Assembly: GCA_036393295.1 (NCBI GenBank)
Contig: DASWHF010000174.1
Location: 1-23,562, forward strand
Origin: DASWHF01 sp036393295
Lineage (GTDB): Bacteria; Pseudomonadota; Gammaproteobacteria; Acidiferrobacterales; UBA6901
DNA: 23,562 bases
Direction of reading: 5' to 3'
This document shows positions 1 through 10,777 of this stretch, one piece after another. A program made the position numbers and the translations under genes. The notes below the pieces were generated by a model, which was given only the letters and a program-made list of their open reading frames with translations, was not told the DNA's origin and did no database searches. The first letter of the stretch is position 1. Every line of letters starts with the position of its first letter.

Positions 1-1
1 G

Positions 2-871
<870 letters not shown>

Positions 872-963
872 TCGCTGCCGGACGCGGCGCGCCCGATATT
901 CTCCTGTGGCTATCCGGACTTAGCGGATCGCGAATGGCGGGGCGCGCGTGTCGCGCAGTCGCT

Positions 964-992
964 ATTGAAATCCACCCGGGGAATCCCCAAAC
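964..992 (+). promoter_or_regulatory. Candidate sigma-32 (heat-shock) promoter of lon
   Basis: ATTGAAA at 964-970 resembles the sigma-32 -35 element CTTGAAA (6 of 7). After 14 bases, CCCCAAAC at 985-992 resembles the -10 element CCCCATNT in its CCCCA core. It lies about 150 bp upstream of the lon start codon, in the clpX-lon gap. lon is a classic sigma-32 regulon member in gammaproteobacteria, so position and sequence agree. The -10 half is imperfect and no transcript data support it. Confidence 0.45.
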
Positions 993-1141
993 TAGGCTTG
1001 GAATTCGCCGTTGCGTACGCGACTGTTGCCCATGGCGGAATTATGGGTTTCTGACGTGCCCGCCGAACGCGATGCGCAGGGGTTTCCGACCGGGAAACGC
1101 TGCGCCACCCAGCCGCCGACACGAAACGAGGTAACAGTCCC

Positions 1142-3580
<2,439 letters not shown>

Positions 3581-3601
3581 CGGCGGGCCGGAAGCCCTTT
3601 C

Positions 3602-3631
3602 TTGACAGGGTTTTCGACGGCTTGATATAAG
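3602..3631 (+). promoter_or_regulatory. Sigma-70 promoter of hupB
   Basis: A perfect -35 hexamer TTGACA at 3602-3607 is followed after 18 bases by TATAAG at 3626-3631 (5 of 6 to TATAAT). Transcription would start near 3638 and give a leader of about 115 nt before the hupB ATG. That leader is very GC-rich and contains short inverted repeats (for example around 3637-3650 and 3679-3695), which could fold. This is the strongest promoter match in the window and suits an abundant nucleoid protein. Confidence 0.8.
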
Positions 3632-3753
3632 TTTTTGGCGCCGGGCGCCGACCCGCGCCTGCTTCGTCCCGGCGGCGCCCGGTGGCCGGTTCGGCCGGCG
3701 GTCCGCGCCGCGCCCGACCACCACCAACAGGATCCTCGAAGGGGAGACAAAAA

Positions 3754-4026
3754 ATGAACAAGGCCGAGCTGATTGACAAGGTTGCCGAGACCGCGGAACT
3801 CAACAAGGCGTCGGCCACCCGGGCGGTGGAGGCGGTATTCGATCACATCGCCGGCACATTGCGCGCCGGCGAGCAGGTAACGCTGGTCGGTTTCGGGACC
3901 TTCTCGGTGACGTCGCGCGCCGCCCGCAGCGGCCGCAACCCGCGCACCGGCGAGACCATTCAGATCCCCGCCTCCAAGAACCCCAAGTTCAAGGCTGGTA
4001 AAGGCCTCAAGGATGCCGTAAACTAG
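3754..4026 (+). CDS. hupB: HU-beta, histone-like DNA-binding protein
   Basis: HU is a small dimeric nucleoid protein that bends and supercoils DNA. The start was placed at the ATG at 3754, 8 nt after the GGGGAG ribosome-binding site, and not at the upstream in-frame start at 3682. This gives exactly 90 residues, the standard HU length, beginning MNKAELI. The N-terminal helical dimerisation part is followed by the signature GFGTFSV and the beta-arm RNPRTGETIQIPASKNPKFKAG, with the conserved proline at the arm tip and a C-terminal GKGLKDAVN. It sits behind lon and ahead of ppiD, the conserved place of hupB. A strong sigma-70 promoter lies upstream. Confidence 0.97.
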   Translation: MNKAELIDKVAETAELNKASATRAVEAVFDHIAGTLRAGEQVTLVGFGTFSVTSRAARSGRNPRTGETIQIPASKNPKFKAGKGLKDAVN

Positions 4027-4035
4027 CGCACCTTT

Positions 4036-4067
4036 TTCGGGGTGCGGCTTCTTCGGGGTGCGGCTTC
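4036..4067 (+). repeat. 16-bp perfect tandem duplication after hupB
   Basis: The 16-mer TTCGGGGTGCGGCTTC occurs twice without a gap (4036-4051 and 4052-4067), 10 bp after the hupB stop codon. A GCACC/GGTGC pair at 4028-4032 and 4041-4045 can form a small hairpin with the first copy. The duplication lies just upstream of tRNA-Val and may affect termination of hupB or processing of the tRNA transcript. No function is shown. Confidence 0.8.
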
Positions 4068-4093
4068 CCGTTAGCGTTTTTCGGTGCTTAATG

Positions 4094-4169
4094 GGGTGCT
4101 TAGCTCAGCTGGTAGAGCGTCGCCCTTACAAGGCGAATGTCGGGGGTTCGAACCCCTCAGCACCCACCA
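4094..4169 (+). tRNA. tRNA-Val (anticodon UAC)
   Basis: This is a 76-nt cloverleaf. The acceptor stem GGGTGCT pairs with AGCACCC and is followed by discriminator A and an encoded CCA (4167-4169). The D-arm is GCTCAGCTGGTAGAGC, the anticodon stem TCGCC/GGCGA encloses the loop CTTACAA with anticodon TAC, and the T-arm carries GGTTCGAAC. It reads GUA and related valine codons. It is followed by tRNA-Asp after 38 nt, and the two are probably co-transcribed. Confidence 0.97.
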
Positions 4170-4207
4170 GTCCTCGACCCGCAAGGGTCGCCAGGGTGAC
4201 ACAACAC

Positions 4208-4284
4208 GGAGTGGTAGTTCAGTTGGTTAGAATACCGGCCTGTCACGCCGGGGGTCGCGGGTTCGAGTCCCGTCCACTCCGCCA
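4208..4284 (+). tRNA. tRNA-Asp (anticodon GUC)
   Basis: This is a 77-nt cloverleaf. The acceptor stem GGAGTGG pairs with CCACTCC, followed by discriminator G and an encoded CCA (4282-4284). The anticodon stem CCGGC/GCCGG encloses the loop CTGTCAC with anticodon GTC, and the T-arm contains GGTTCGAGTCC. It decodes GAC and GAU. It is second in a tRNA-Val/tRNA-Asp pair between hupB and ppiD and is followed at once by a terminator. Confidence 0.97.
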
Positions 4285-4292
4285 GCGTCATG

Positions 4293-4327
4293 AAGGGCGA
4301 GCCCGCGCGGTTCGCCCTTTTTGTTTT
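4293..4327 (+). terminator. Rho-independent terminator after tRNA-Asp
   Basis: An 8-bp perfect stem, AAGGGCGA at 4293-4300 pairing with TCGCCCTT at 4312-4319, is followed by a T-rich tail (TTTGTTTT). It starts 8 nt after the CCA end of tRNA-Asp and would end the tRNA transcript before ppiD. Confidence 0.87.
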
Positions 4328-4402
4328 CCGCGCGCGTTCCGATCTCGTTCCGTCGGGGGCGGCTTGCTGGCGGCGGGCCGAATCCGTTAGAGTCCCACAC
4401 CT

Positions 4403-6316
4403 ATGCTGAGCGCCATCCGTGAAAAAACCCAGGGCCTGATCGCCACCCTCATCATCGGGCTGTTGGCCATCCCGTTCGCCTTCTGGGGCGTCAATTCCTA
4501 TTTCGAGACCGATTCCGAGCGCGTGGTCGCGCGCGTCGGCGACATCAAGATCCGCGTCGAGGAATTCCGCAACGCCCTGGAGCAGCAGCGCCGCCTCCAG
4601 GAGCGCCAGCTCGGCGGCCGCGTGGATCCGCGGATGTTCGATTCGCCGGCGTTCAAGCAGCAGGTGCTGGACGGATTGATCGCCCAGATGCTGGTCGCCC
4701 AGGACAACCATGCCGCGGGTTACGGTATCGCCGACGCCGAGCTGGCGCGCCAGATCCAGCAGGCCCCCGAGTTCCAGCGCAGCGGCCGGTTCGATCCCGA
4801 GGTCTACCAGGCGTTGCTGCGCCAGGCCGGCTTGGGGGCGGCCGGTTTCGAGCAGCGCCTGCGCGAGGACCACATGCGCCGGCAGGCGGCCCAGGGCTAT
4901 GTGCTGAGCGCCATCGTCACCCCGACCGACGTCGATCAGGTGCTCAGGCTGCTCGAGCAGCGCCGCCAGCTCGACACGGTGACGATCACGCCCGAGCGTT
5001 TCCTGCCGGAGGTCAAGATCGAGCCGGCGGCGGTCGAGGCCCACTACGCGGCGCAGCGCGACGAGTTCCGCACGGCGGAGCGGGTGCGTATCGCCTACCT
5101 GCGGCTGTCCGTCGCCGACCTGGAACAACAGGTCGCGATCGACGCGGCGGACCTGCGCCGCGCCTACCAGGAGGCGGTCGAGGGCGCGGGCAGCCGGGAG
5201 GAGCGGCGCGCACGCCATATCCTCATCGAGGCGCCTGAAGGCGCCGCGCCGGCCGAGGCCGAGGCGGCGCTTGAGCGCGCCGAGGACCTGCGCCGCCAGG
5301 TTCAGGCCGGCGCCGATTTCGCCGCGCTCGCGCGCAAGCATTCCGCCGATCCCGGCTCGGCGGCGCAGGGCGGCGACCTGGGCTTCGTCGCGCGCGGCGT
5401 TTTCGTCCCGGAGTTCGAGGCCCGGCTGTACACGCTCAAGAAGGGCGAGATCAGCGAGCCGGTGCGCACCCCGTTCGGCTATCACCTCATTCAGCTTACC
5501 GACGTCAAGACACCGCCGCGCCCGAGCTTCGCCTCGCTGCGTCCCAAGCTCGAGCGCGCGCTACGCGCGCGCCGCGCCCAGGAGCAGTTCTACGATCTGT
5601 CCGAACGTTTCCGCAACCTGGTCTACGAGCAGTCCGACAGCCTCGCGCCCACCGCCGAATCGCTCGGGCTGCGCATCCAGCGCAGCGACTGGTTCACCCG
5701 CAGCGGCGGGTCCGGTATCGCGGCCGATCCGCGCGTGGTCGATGCCGCCTTCGACCCCGAGGTCTTGCGCGAGAGCCGCAACAGCAACGCCATCGATGTC
5801 GGCAACGACACCCTGGTGGCGCTGCGCATCGACGCGCACGAGCCCCCCCGGCAGCGCGAGCTCGCCGAGGTGCGTGACGAGATCGAACGCCGCCTGACGC
5901 GTCAGGCGGCGGCCGAGCGGGCGGCCGAGGCCGCGGCCGACCTGCTGGCCCGGCTCCAGGCCGGCGGCAGCCTGGCTGCGCTCGCGCGCGAGCGCGGCCT
6001 CAGCGTCGTGTCGTCCAAGCCCGTGACGCGCCGGCCGGGTCCGGGTCTGGACCCGCGGCTCGCCGCGGCGGTGTTCGCCGCGCCCCGGCCCGCGGGCACC
6101 GCGCCGGCCTACGGCAGCGTCGATCTCGGCGCCCAGGGCGTGGCGGTGTATGCGCTCAATCGCGTCGAGGACGGCGATCCCGCGAGCGCCGACCCGGCGC
6201 TGCGCGACCAGGTGCGGCGGTTGCTGGAGAATCACCGCAGCGACGGTTACTTCGCCAACTACGTGGAAGGCTTGCGGTACGAGACCAAGATCCGGACCTT
6301 CCCGGACCGGCTATAG
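4403..6316 (+). CDS. ppiD: PpiD/SurA-type periplasmic folding chaperone (parvulin domain)
   Basis: PpiD is an inner-membrane-anchored periplasmic chaperone near the Sec translocon that helps newly exported envelope proteins fold. The 637 residues match the family (E. coli 623). A short cytoplasmic N-terminus (MLSAIREKTQG) is followed by one membrane helix at about residues 12-30, a SurA-N-like helical chaperone region to about 265, and one parvulin-type PpiC domain from about 270 to 368 (begins ARHILIEA, contains GGDLGFV and the end motif FGYHLIQL). A helical C-terminal part resembles the SurA-N fold. The ATG at 4403 is the start that keeps the anchor; its ribosome-binding site is weak. E. 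coli PpiD has little isomerase activity, so chaperone function is the safer reading. The place after hupB is conserved. Confidence 0.93.
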   Translation: MLSAIREKTQGLIATLIIGLLAIPFAFWGVNSYFETDSERVVARVGDIKIRVEEFRNALEQQRRLQERQLGGRVDPRMFDSPAFKQQVLDGLIAQMLVAQDNHAAGYGIADAELARQIQQAPEFQRSGRFDPEVYQALLRQAGLGAAGFEQRLREDHMRRQAAQGYVLSAIVTPTDVDQVLRLLEQRRQLDTVTITPERFLPEVKIEPAAVEAHYAAQRDEFRTAERVRIAYLRLSVADLEQQVAIDAADLRRAYQEAVEGAGSREERRARHILIEAPEGAAPAEAEAALERAEDLRRQVQAGADFAALARKHSADPGSAAQGGDLGFVARGVFVPEFEARLYTLKKGEISEPVRTPFGYHLIQLTDVKTPPRPSFASLRPKLERALRARRAQEQFYDLSERFRNLVYEQSDSLAPTAESLGLRIQRSDWFTRSGGSGIAADPRVVDAAFDPEVLRESRNSNAIDVGNDTLVALRIDAHEPPRQRELAEVRDEIERRLTRQAAAERAAEAAADLLARLQAGGSLAALARERGLSVVSSKPVTRRPGPGLDPRLAAAVFAAPRPAGTAPAYGSVDLGAQGVAVYALNRVEDGDPASADPALRDQVRRLLENHRSDGYFANYVEGLRYETKIRTFPDRL

Positions 6317-6333
6317 GCGCGAAACAACCCGAC

Positions 6334-6368
6334 GCGAAGGCGCAAAGACGCAGAGGGCGCAAAGAAAG
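6334..6368. repeat. Purine-rich GCGCAAAG/ACGCAGAG short repeats
   Basis: Starting 17 bp after the ppiD stop lies a run of related 8-9-nt units (GCGAAG, GCGCAAAG, ACGCAGAGG, GCGCAAAG). Such CGCAAAGACGCAGAG strings occur between genes in many bacterial genomes. They carry no ORF here. The run directly precedes the REP pair at 6382-6439, so the two may form one composite intergenic element. Confidence 0.5.
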
Positions 6369-6381
6369 AAAAGTTGTTAAG

Positions 6382-6439
6382 GTAGGGTGGGGCCCTGCCC
6401 CACCAAACGACTTAACGGTGGGGCAGGGCCCCACCCTAC
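6382..6439. repeat. REP pair in opposite orientation (BIME-like), ppiD-fabI gap
   Basis: Two perfect 23-bp inverted copies (6382-6404 and 6417-6439) flank a 12-nt spacer. Each copy has its own internal hairpin: GTAG at the foot, then GGTGGGGC and GCCCCACC closing on a CCT loop. A GTAG tetranucleotide followed by a palindrome is the standard architecture of REP sequences mobilised by RAYT (IS200-like) transposases. The pair sits between the convergent ends of ppiD and fabI, where it could also serve as a bidirectional transcript end. No RAYT gene is in the window. A related element is at 17551-17898. Confidence 0.8.
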
Positions 6440-6462
6440 ACAGTTGAATTTTTGTTTTCCGT

Positions 6463-7248
6463 TCAGTAAACGTTGCCGATACCGACACCGTTGAAGCCGG
6501 CGTCGACGTAGGTGATCTCGCCGGTGATGCCGGACGCCAGGTCCGAGCACAGGAAGGCCGCGACGTTGCCGACCTCCTCGATGGTCACGCCGCGTTGCAG
6601 CGGCGTGGACTTCTCGTAGTAATCCAGCATTTTCTTGAAGTCGCTGATCCCGGCGGCCGCCAGCGTGCGGATCGGGCCCGCCGAGATGCCGTTGACGCGC
6701 GTGCCCTCGGGCCCCAGCGACTGCGCGAGGTAGCGCACGTTGGCCTCGAGGCTGGCCTTGGCCAGCCCCATGACGTTGTAATGCGGAATGGAGCGCACCG
6801 CGCCGATGTAGGACAGCGTCAACAGCGCGCCCTGGCGGCCGCTCATGAGCTTGCGCCCGGCCCTGGCGAGCGCGGTGAAGCTGTAGGAGCTGATCTCGTG
6901 CGCGGTGTTGAAGCCGGCGCGGGTGGTGGACTCGACGAACGAGCCGGCCAGTTCCTCGCGCGGCGCGTAGGCCACCGAGTGCACGATGATGTCGAGGCCG
7001 TCCCAGCGCTCGGCCAGGCTTGCGAACACCGCGTCGATCTGCGCGTCGCTGGCGACGTCGCAGGGCAGGGCGAGGGTCGAACCAGTCTCCTCGGCCAGCT
7101 TCTTCACGCGCGTTTCGAGCTTCTCGTTCTGAAAGGTGTAGGCGAGCTCGGCGCCCTCGCGGTGCATCGCCTTGGCGATGCCGGTGGCGATGGAGCGTTC
7201 ACTCGCGACGCCGACGATCAGCGCGCGTTTGCCCTGCAGGAATCCCAT
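6463..7248 (-). CDS. fabI: FabI, NADH-dependent enoyl-ACP reductase
   Basis: FabI reduces trans-2-enoyl-ACP to acyl-ACP, the last step of each fatty acid elongation cycle, in the cytoplasm. The start was set at the ATG at 7248 (MGFLQGKRALIVG), 7 nt after a GGGGGA ribosome-binding site; the open frame upstream is not conserved-looking. This gives 261 residues, like E. coli FabI (262). It has the SDR cofactor segment GVASERSIATGIA near residues 13-25, and the catalytic pair Y157 and K164 in YNVMGLAK (spacing Y-x6-K), with Y147 just before it. The neighbours ppiD and the peptide transporter are not functionally tied to it. A sigma-70-like promoter and a hairpin lie in the 5' leader. Identity is firm. 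Confidence 0.96.
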   Translation of the reverse strand: MGFLQGKRALIVGVASERSIATGIAKAMHREGAELAYTFQNEKLETRVKKLAEETGSTLALPCDVASDAQIDAVFASLAERWDGLDIIVHSVAYAPREELAGSFVESTTRAGFNTAHEISSYSFTALARAGRKLMSGRQGALLTLSYIGAVRSIPHYNVMGLAKASLEANVRYLAQSLGPEGTRVNGISAGPIRTLAAAGISDFKKMLDYYEKSTPLQRGVTIEEVGNVAAFLCSDLASGITGEITYVDAGFNGVGIGNVY

Positions 7249-7299
7249 GATTTGTCCCCCTTGTGCTCTGGGTCGGATCGCATACACTAGCGAGAATTT

Positions 7300-7321
7300 G
7301 CCGGCCGTCGTGACGGCCGGC
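7300..7321 (-). promoter_or_regulatory. Perfect 10-bp dyad in the fabI leader
   Basis: Arms GCCGGCCGTC (7300-7309) and GACGGCCGGC (7312-7321) are separated by only 2 bases. The element lies between the fabI -10 box (7330-7335) and its start codon (7248), so it would be near the 5' end of the mRNA. It could be an operator or a stabilising 5' hairpin. No T-tract follows in the fabI direction, so it is not a simple terminator. Confidence 0.55.
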
Positions 7322-7329
7322 GGCTGTCG

Positions 7330-7358
7330 ATTATAGCGTGTGGCGGCGGCCGTGTAAG
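7330..7358 (-). promoter_or_regulatory. Candidate sigma-70 promoter of fabI
   Basis: On the minus strand a perfect TATAAT (7330-7335) is preceded by CTTACA (7353-7358, 4 of 6 to TTGACA) with the optimal 17-nt spacer. The mRNA would have a leader of about 75 nt carrying the 10-bp dyad at 7300-7321. The gap also has to hold the promoter of the divergent transporter operon, which I could not place. Confidence 0.55.
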
Positions 7359-7502
7359 CCAGTGGTATCGGAATCGGGGAGTCAGCATGCACCGTTTCGC
7401 ACCAACCCGCCGCACCGGCGGCCCGCCGGGCCGCGCGATCCTCATACCCGATTGGCTTCTGCACCGTGACCGTCCTGGTGGCGGTGGGCGGCGGGCGGCC
7501 TG

Positions 7503-9371
7503 ATGGAGAAGCGTTTCACCGTCAAGGACTTTTCCCTGTTCCTGGTCCTCGCGTTGTTGGGCGTGCTGGTGCTGCTGGCCATGTACATGGTGGACCGGCA
7601 GTGGACCAAGCTGGCCGAGATGCAGAGCATCATGGAGGAGCAGGCCCAGGATCTGCGCGGCCTGCGCAACCAGCTACGGACCCTGGAGCAACGCCTGGCG
7701 GGCGGGGGCGTGGCGCTACGCGGCGGGGCGGCGGGCGAGGAGGCGGTTCCGCCGGCGTTCCGGCGCGCCTGGGACGCCGCGCAGCGCGATGACTATGCTC
7801 CGGGGGACTGGTTCGTGGCGGCCTTCGCCACCGGGCTCAAGACCATCACCCCGCTGGTGTCGAGCGACGCCTACGCCTCCGAGGTGCAGTCCTACGTGTT
7901 GGAGTCGCTGCTCACCCGCGATCCCGAGACCCTGGAATGGCAAGGGCTCATCGCCCGGGACTGGAAGGTGAGCCAGGACGGCCTGCGCTTCACCTTTCGC
8001 CTGCGGGACGACGTCAAGTTCTCGGACGGCACGCCACTCACCGCCGCGGACGTGGCCTTCAGCTTCGCCTTCGTCATGGACGAGCGCATCGCCGCGCCCC
8101 GGCACCGCGCCTACTACGAAAAGATGGAGAGCGTTACCGCCGCCGGTCCCCACGAGGTGGTGTTCCGTTTCAAGGAGCCCTACTTCAATGCCCTGGCACT
8201 GGCCGGCGGCATGGAGATCCTGCCGCGGCATTTCTATGCGCCCTACCTGAAGGCGCCTGAAACCTTCAATCAGTCGCGCGGGCTGCTGTTGGGTTCCGGC
8301 CCGTACCGCTTGCGTGACCCCAAGGGCTGGACCCCGGACCTGGGGCTGGTGGAATTGGAGCGCAACCCGCGCTACTGGGGCCCCGTGCAGCCGTCCTTGA
8401 ACCGTGTCCTCTGGAAAATCATCGCCAACGACGCCGCGCGCCTGACCACCTTCCGCAACGGCGAGATCGACGTCTACGGCGCCAGGCCGCGGGAATTCCA
8501 GCGGCTGGTGGACGATCGCCAGCTCAAGGCACGCGCCCAGCATCTGGAGTATATGAGCCCGACCGCCGGCTACTCCTACATCGGCTGGAACCAGCGCCGC
8601 GGCGAGCGCGTCACGCGCTTCGCGGACAAGCGCGTGCGCCAGGCGATGACGCACCTGACCGACCGCGGCCGCGTCATCGACGAGATCATGCTGGGCTACG
8701 CCGAGATCGCGGTCAGCCCCTTCAATCCCCGCAGCCCCCAGCACAACCCGGCCGTGAAGCCGCACGCCTTCGACCTGGACAAGGCCCGTGCGCTGCTCAA
8801 GGCGGCGGGCTACGAGGACCGCAGCGGCAACGGCGTGCTGCAAGGGCCGGACGGCAAACCCTTCGAGTTCGACATGGTGTTCTTCCAGGACAACGAGGAC
8901 ACGCGGCGCATCGTGCTGTTCCTCAAGGACCTGTACGCGCGCGCCGGCATCATTCTCAACCCCAAGCCGACCGAGTGGTCGGTGATGCTGGACCTGATCA
9001 ACCGCAAGGACTTCGACGCCATCACGCTCGGCTGGTCGAGCGGCGTGGAGACCGACATCTATCAGATGTTCCACAGCACCCAGACCGTCTCCGGCGGCGA
9101 CAACTTCATCAACTACCGCAACCCGGAGCTGGACCGGCTCATCGAGCGCGCCCGCGCCACCGTCGATGAGGCCAAGCGCATGCCGCTGTGGCGGGCCTGC
9201 GAGCGCACCCTGCATGACGACCAGCCTTACACCTTCCTGATGCGGCGCAAGTCGCTGGTGTTCATCGACAAGCGCATGCACAACGTCCAGATCACCCGGC
9301 TGGGGCTCAATATGCACGCGCTGCCGGTGGAGTGGTACGTGCCGCCGCGCCTGCAGAAATACACGCGCTGA
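7503..9371 (+). CDS. Membrane-anchored oligopeptide-binding protein, SBP family 5 (YejA-like)
   Basis: This is the substrate-binding component of a peptide ABC importer. The 622-residue protein lacks a cleavable signal peptide. After a short basic cytoplasmic tail (MEKRFTVKDF) there is one membrane helix at about 11-30, a heptad-rich coiled-coil stalk at about 31-66 (RLxxLxxQL pattern), a Gly/Ala linker to about 85, and an SBP_bac_5 fold from about 100 to 615. The latter has family-typical strings such as LTRDPETLEWQGLIARDWKVSQDGLRFTFRLRDDVKFSDGTPL shortened here to WKVSQDGLRFTF and FSDGTPLTAADV. The domain should face the periplasm. It is the first gene of a four-gene operon with two permeases and a fused ATPase, the order of yejABEF. 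The exact ligand cannot be read from the sequence. The ATG at 7503 has a poor ribosome-binding site, but no better start exists. Confidence 0.88.
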   Translation: MEKRFTVKDFSLFLVLALLGVLVLLAMYMVDRQWTKLAEMQSIMEEQAQDLRGLRNQLRTLEQRLAGGGVALRGGAAGEEAVPPAFRRAWDAAQRDDYAPGDWFVAAFATGLKTITPLVSSDAYASEVQSYVLESLLTRDPETLEWQGLIARDWKVSQDGLRFTFRLRDDVKFSDGTPLTAADVAFSFAFVMDERIAAPRHRAYYEKMESVTAAGPHEVVFRFKEPYFNALALAGGMEILPRHFYAPYLKAPETFNQSRGLLLGSGPYRLRDPKGWTPDLGLVELERNPRYWGPVQPSLNRVLWKIIANDAARLTTFRNGEIDVYGARPREFQRLVDDRQLKARAQHLEYMSPTAGYSYIGWNQRRGERVTRFADKRVRQAMTHLTDRGRVIDEIMLGYAEIAVSPFNPRSPQHNPAVKPHAFDLDKARALLKAAGYEDRSGNGVLQGPDGKPFEFDMVFFQDNEDTRRIVLFLKDLYARAGIILNPKPTEWSVMLDLINRKDFDAITLGWSSGVETDIYQMFHSTQTVSGGDNFINYRNPELDRLIERARATVDEAKRMPLWRACERTLHDDQPYTFLMRRKSLVFIDKRMHNVQITRLGLNMHALPVEWYVPPRLQKYTR

Positions 9372-9394
9372 TCCGGCCGGGGCCGGCACCTGCG

Positions 9395-10777
9395 ATGCAC
9401 ATCTACATCCTCCGGCGCCTGCTGTTGATGATCCCGACGCTGCTCGGGATCACCCTGGTGGTATTCATGGTAATGGCGGCGGCCCCCGGCGGCATCAGCG
9501 CCCAGAGCCTCATCGAGGGCATGGACCTGGAGCCGCAGGCCAAGAAGGCCCTGGAGGACTACTACAACCGCCGCTACGGTCTCGACCAGCCGGCGCCGGT
9601 GCAGTACCTGCGCTGGCTGAACAACGTCTCGCCGGTGGGTTTCACCCTGGACGCGGAGCACCGCATCGACGGCTTTTCCCTGTGGAAGGGCTCGGACCTC
9701 GGCACCAGTTTCCGCTACGGGCGCCCGGTCATGGACCTGCTCGCCGAGCGCGTGCCGATCACCCTGCTGCTCAACCTGCTGTCCATACCGATCATCTACG
9801 TGGTGGCGGTCGCGGTGGGGGTGCGCGCCGCCACGGAGCGCGGCCGCCCCTTCGACGTCGGATCGAGCGTGGTGATGCTGGCCCTGTGGTCCATCCCGAC
9901 CATGCTGGCCGGCGTGTTGCTGATCGGCTTCTTCGCCAGTGAGCAGTACTGGCGCTGGTTCCCCACCGCCGGGCTCAACCGCCGCGAGGCCCTGGATATG
10001 CCGTTCCTGCCGCACTGGGGCGCGCTGTGGGACGTGCTGCTGCTGTTCGGGGCGATGGCGGCCGGTGCCGCGGCGTTCCTGGCCCTGTCGCGCTGGGCGC
10101 CGCGCCGGCTGCGCGCCGGCGTAGCCGCCCTGGTGGGGGCCGGGCTCGGCTATGCGATGGCCGCGGCGCTGCCGGGCGGGGCCGGTTGGGGGTTGCAGCT
10201 GTTGCTCGCAGTCGCTCTCGCGGGGCTGTTCGGCGCCGCCGGCTACACCGACTTCGCCGGCTTCCGCGCCACGCTCCTGGGTACTTTAGGGGTGATGCTG
10301 GGCGCCCACTTCGGCGCGGGATGGATGGGCGAGGGCTTCGTGCGCGGCTTCCTGCTGGACCGGTTGTGGCACCTGGTACTGCCGGTGCTGTGCTTGACCT
10401 ACGGCGGATTCGCCTTTCTGTCCAAGCTGACGCGCTCGGCGGTGCTGGAGAACCTGCTGGCGGACTACGCGCGCACCGCGCGCGCCAAGGGGCTGGCCGA
10501 GGGGCAGGTGCTGTGGCGCCACGTGTTCCGCAACAGCCTGCTGCCGCTGATCACCGTGTCCGCCAGCCTGCTGCCGGCGCTGCTCGGCGGCGCGGTGATC
10601 GTGGAGGCCATCTTCAGCATCGACGGCATGGGCAAGCTCGCGGTGGAGGCGGTCCAGGGGCGCGACCGCGAGCTGGTGCTGTCCATCACCCTGGTGAGCG
10701 GCCTGCTGACCCTGGCCAGCTATCTGATCGCCGATCTGTGCTATGCCATCGCCGATCCGCGGGTGAGTTATGACTGA
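9395..10777 (+). CDS. yejB: Peptide ABC transporter permease, YejB/DppB type, with extra membrane segment
   Basis: This inner-membrane subunit forms half of the translocation channel. The start was set at the ATG at 9395 (MHIYILRRLLLMIPTLLGI, the typical first helix of DppB/YejB proteins) and not at the upstream in-frame start at 9332, which overlaps the previous gene. It has 460 residues against 364 in E. coli YejB. The extra length lies at about residues 208-320, a hydrophobic Ala/Gly/Leu-rich block with three or four possible helices inserted before the conserved LWHLVLPVLCLTYGGFA. The EAA loop that contacts the ATPase is present (ADYARTARAKGLAEGQVLWRH region), and the C-terminus YAIADPRVSYD matches the YejB ending. 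The gene overlaps the next one by 8 bp (ATGACTGA), implying coupled translation. Confidence 0.88.
   Translation: MHIYILRRLLLMIPTLLGITLVVFMVMAAAPGGISAQSLIEGMDLEPQAKKALEDYYNRRYGLDQPAPVQYLRWLNNVSPVGFTLDAEHRIDGFSLWKGSDLGTSFRYGRPVMDLLAERVPITLLLNLLSIPIIYVVAVAVGVRAATERGRPFDVGSSVVMLALWSIPTMLAGVLLIGFFASEQYWRWFPTAGLNRREALDMPFLPHWGALWDVLLLFGAMAAGAAAFLALSRWAPRRLRAGVAALVGAGLGYAMAAALPGGAGWGLQLLLAVALAGLFGAAGYTDFAGFRATLLGTLGVMLGAHFGAGWMGEGFVRGFLLDRLWHLVLPVLCLTYGGFAFLSKLTRSAVLENLLADYARTARAKGLAEGQVLWRHVFRNSLLPLITVSASLLPALLGGAVIVEAIFSIDGMGKLAVEAVQGRDRELVLSITLVSGLLTLASYLIADLCYAIADPRVSYD

Noticed and set aside
3586..3603. GGGC/GCCC hairpin followed by TTTCTT as a lon terminator
   Set aside because: The stem is only 4 bp and the T-run is short and overlaps the hupB -35 region.
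7261..7288. TTGTGC-N16-TACACT as the promoter of the transporter operon
   Set aside because: Both boxes are poor, the spacer is short, and it would give a leader of over 200 nt; not strong enough to annotate.
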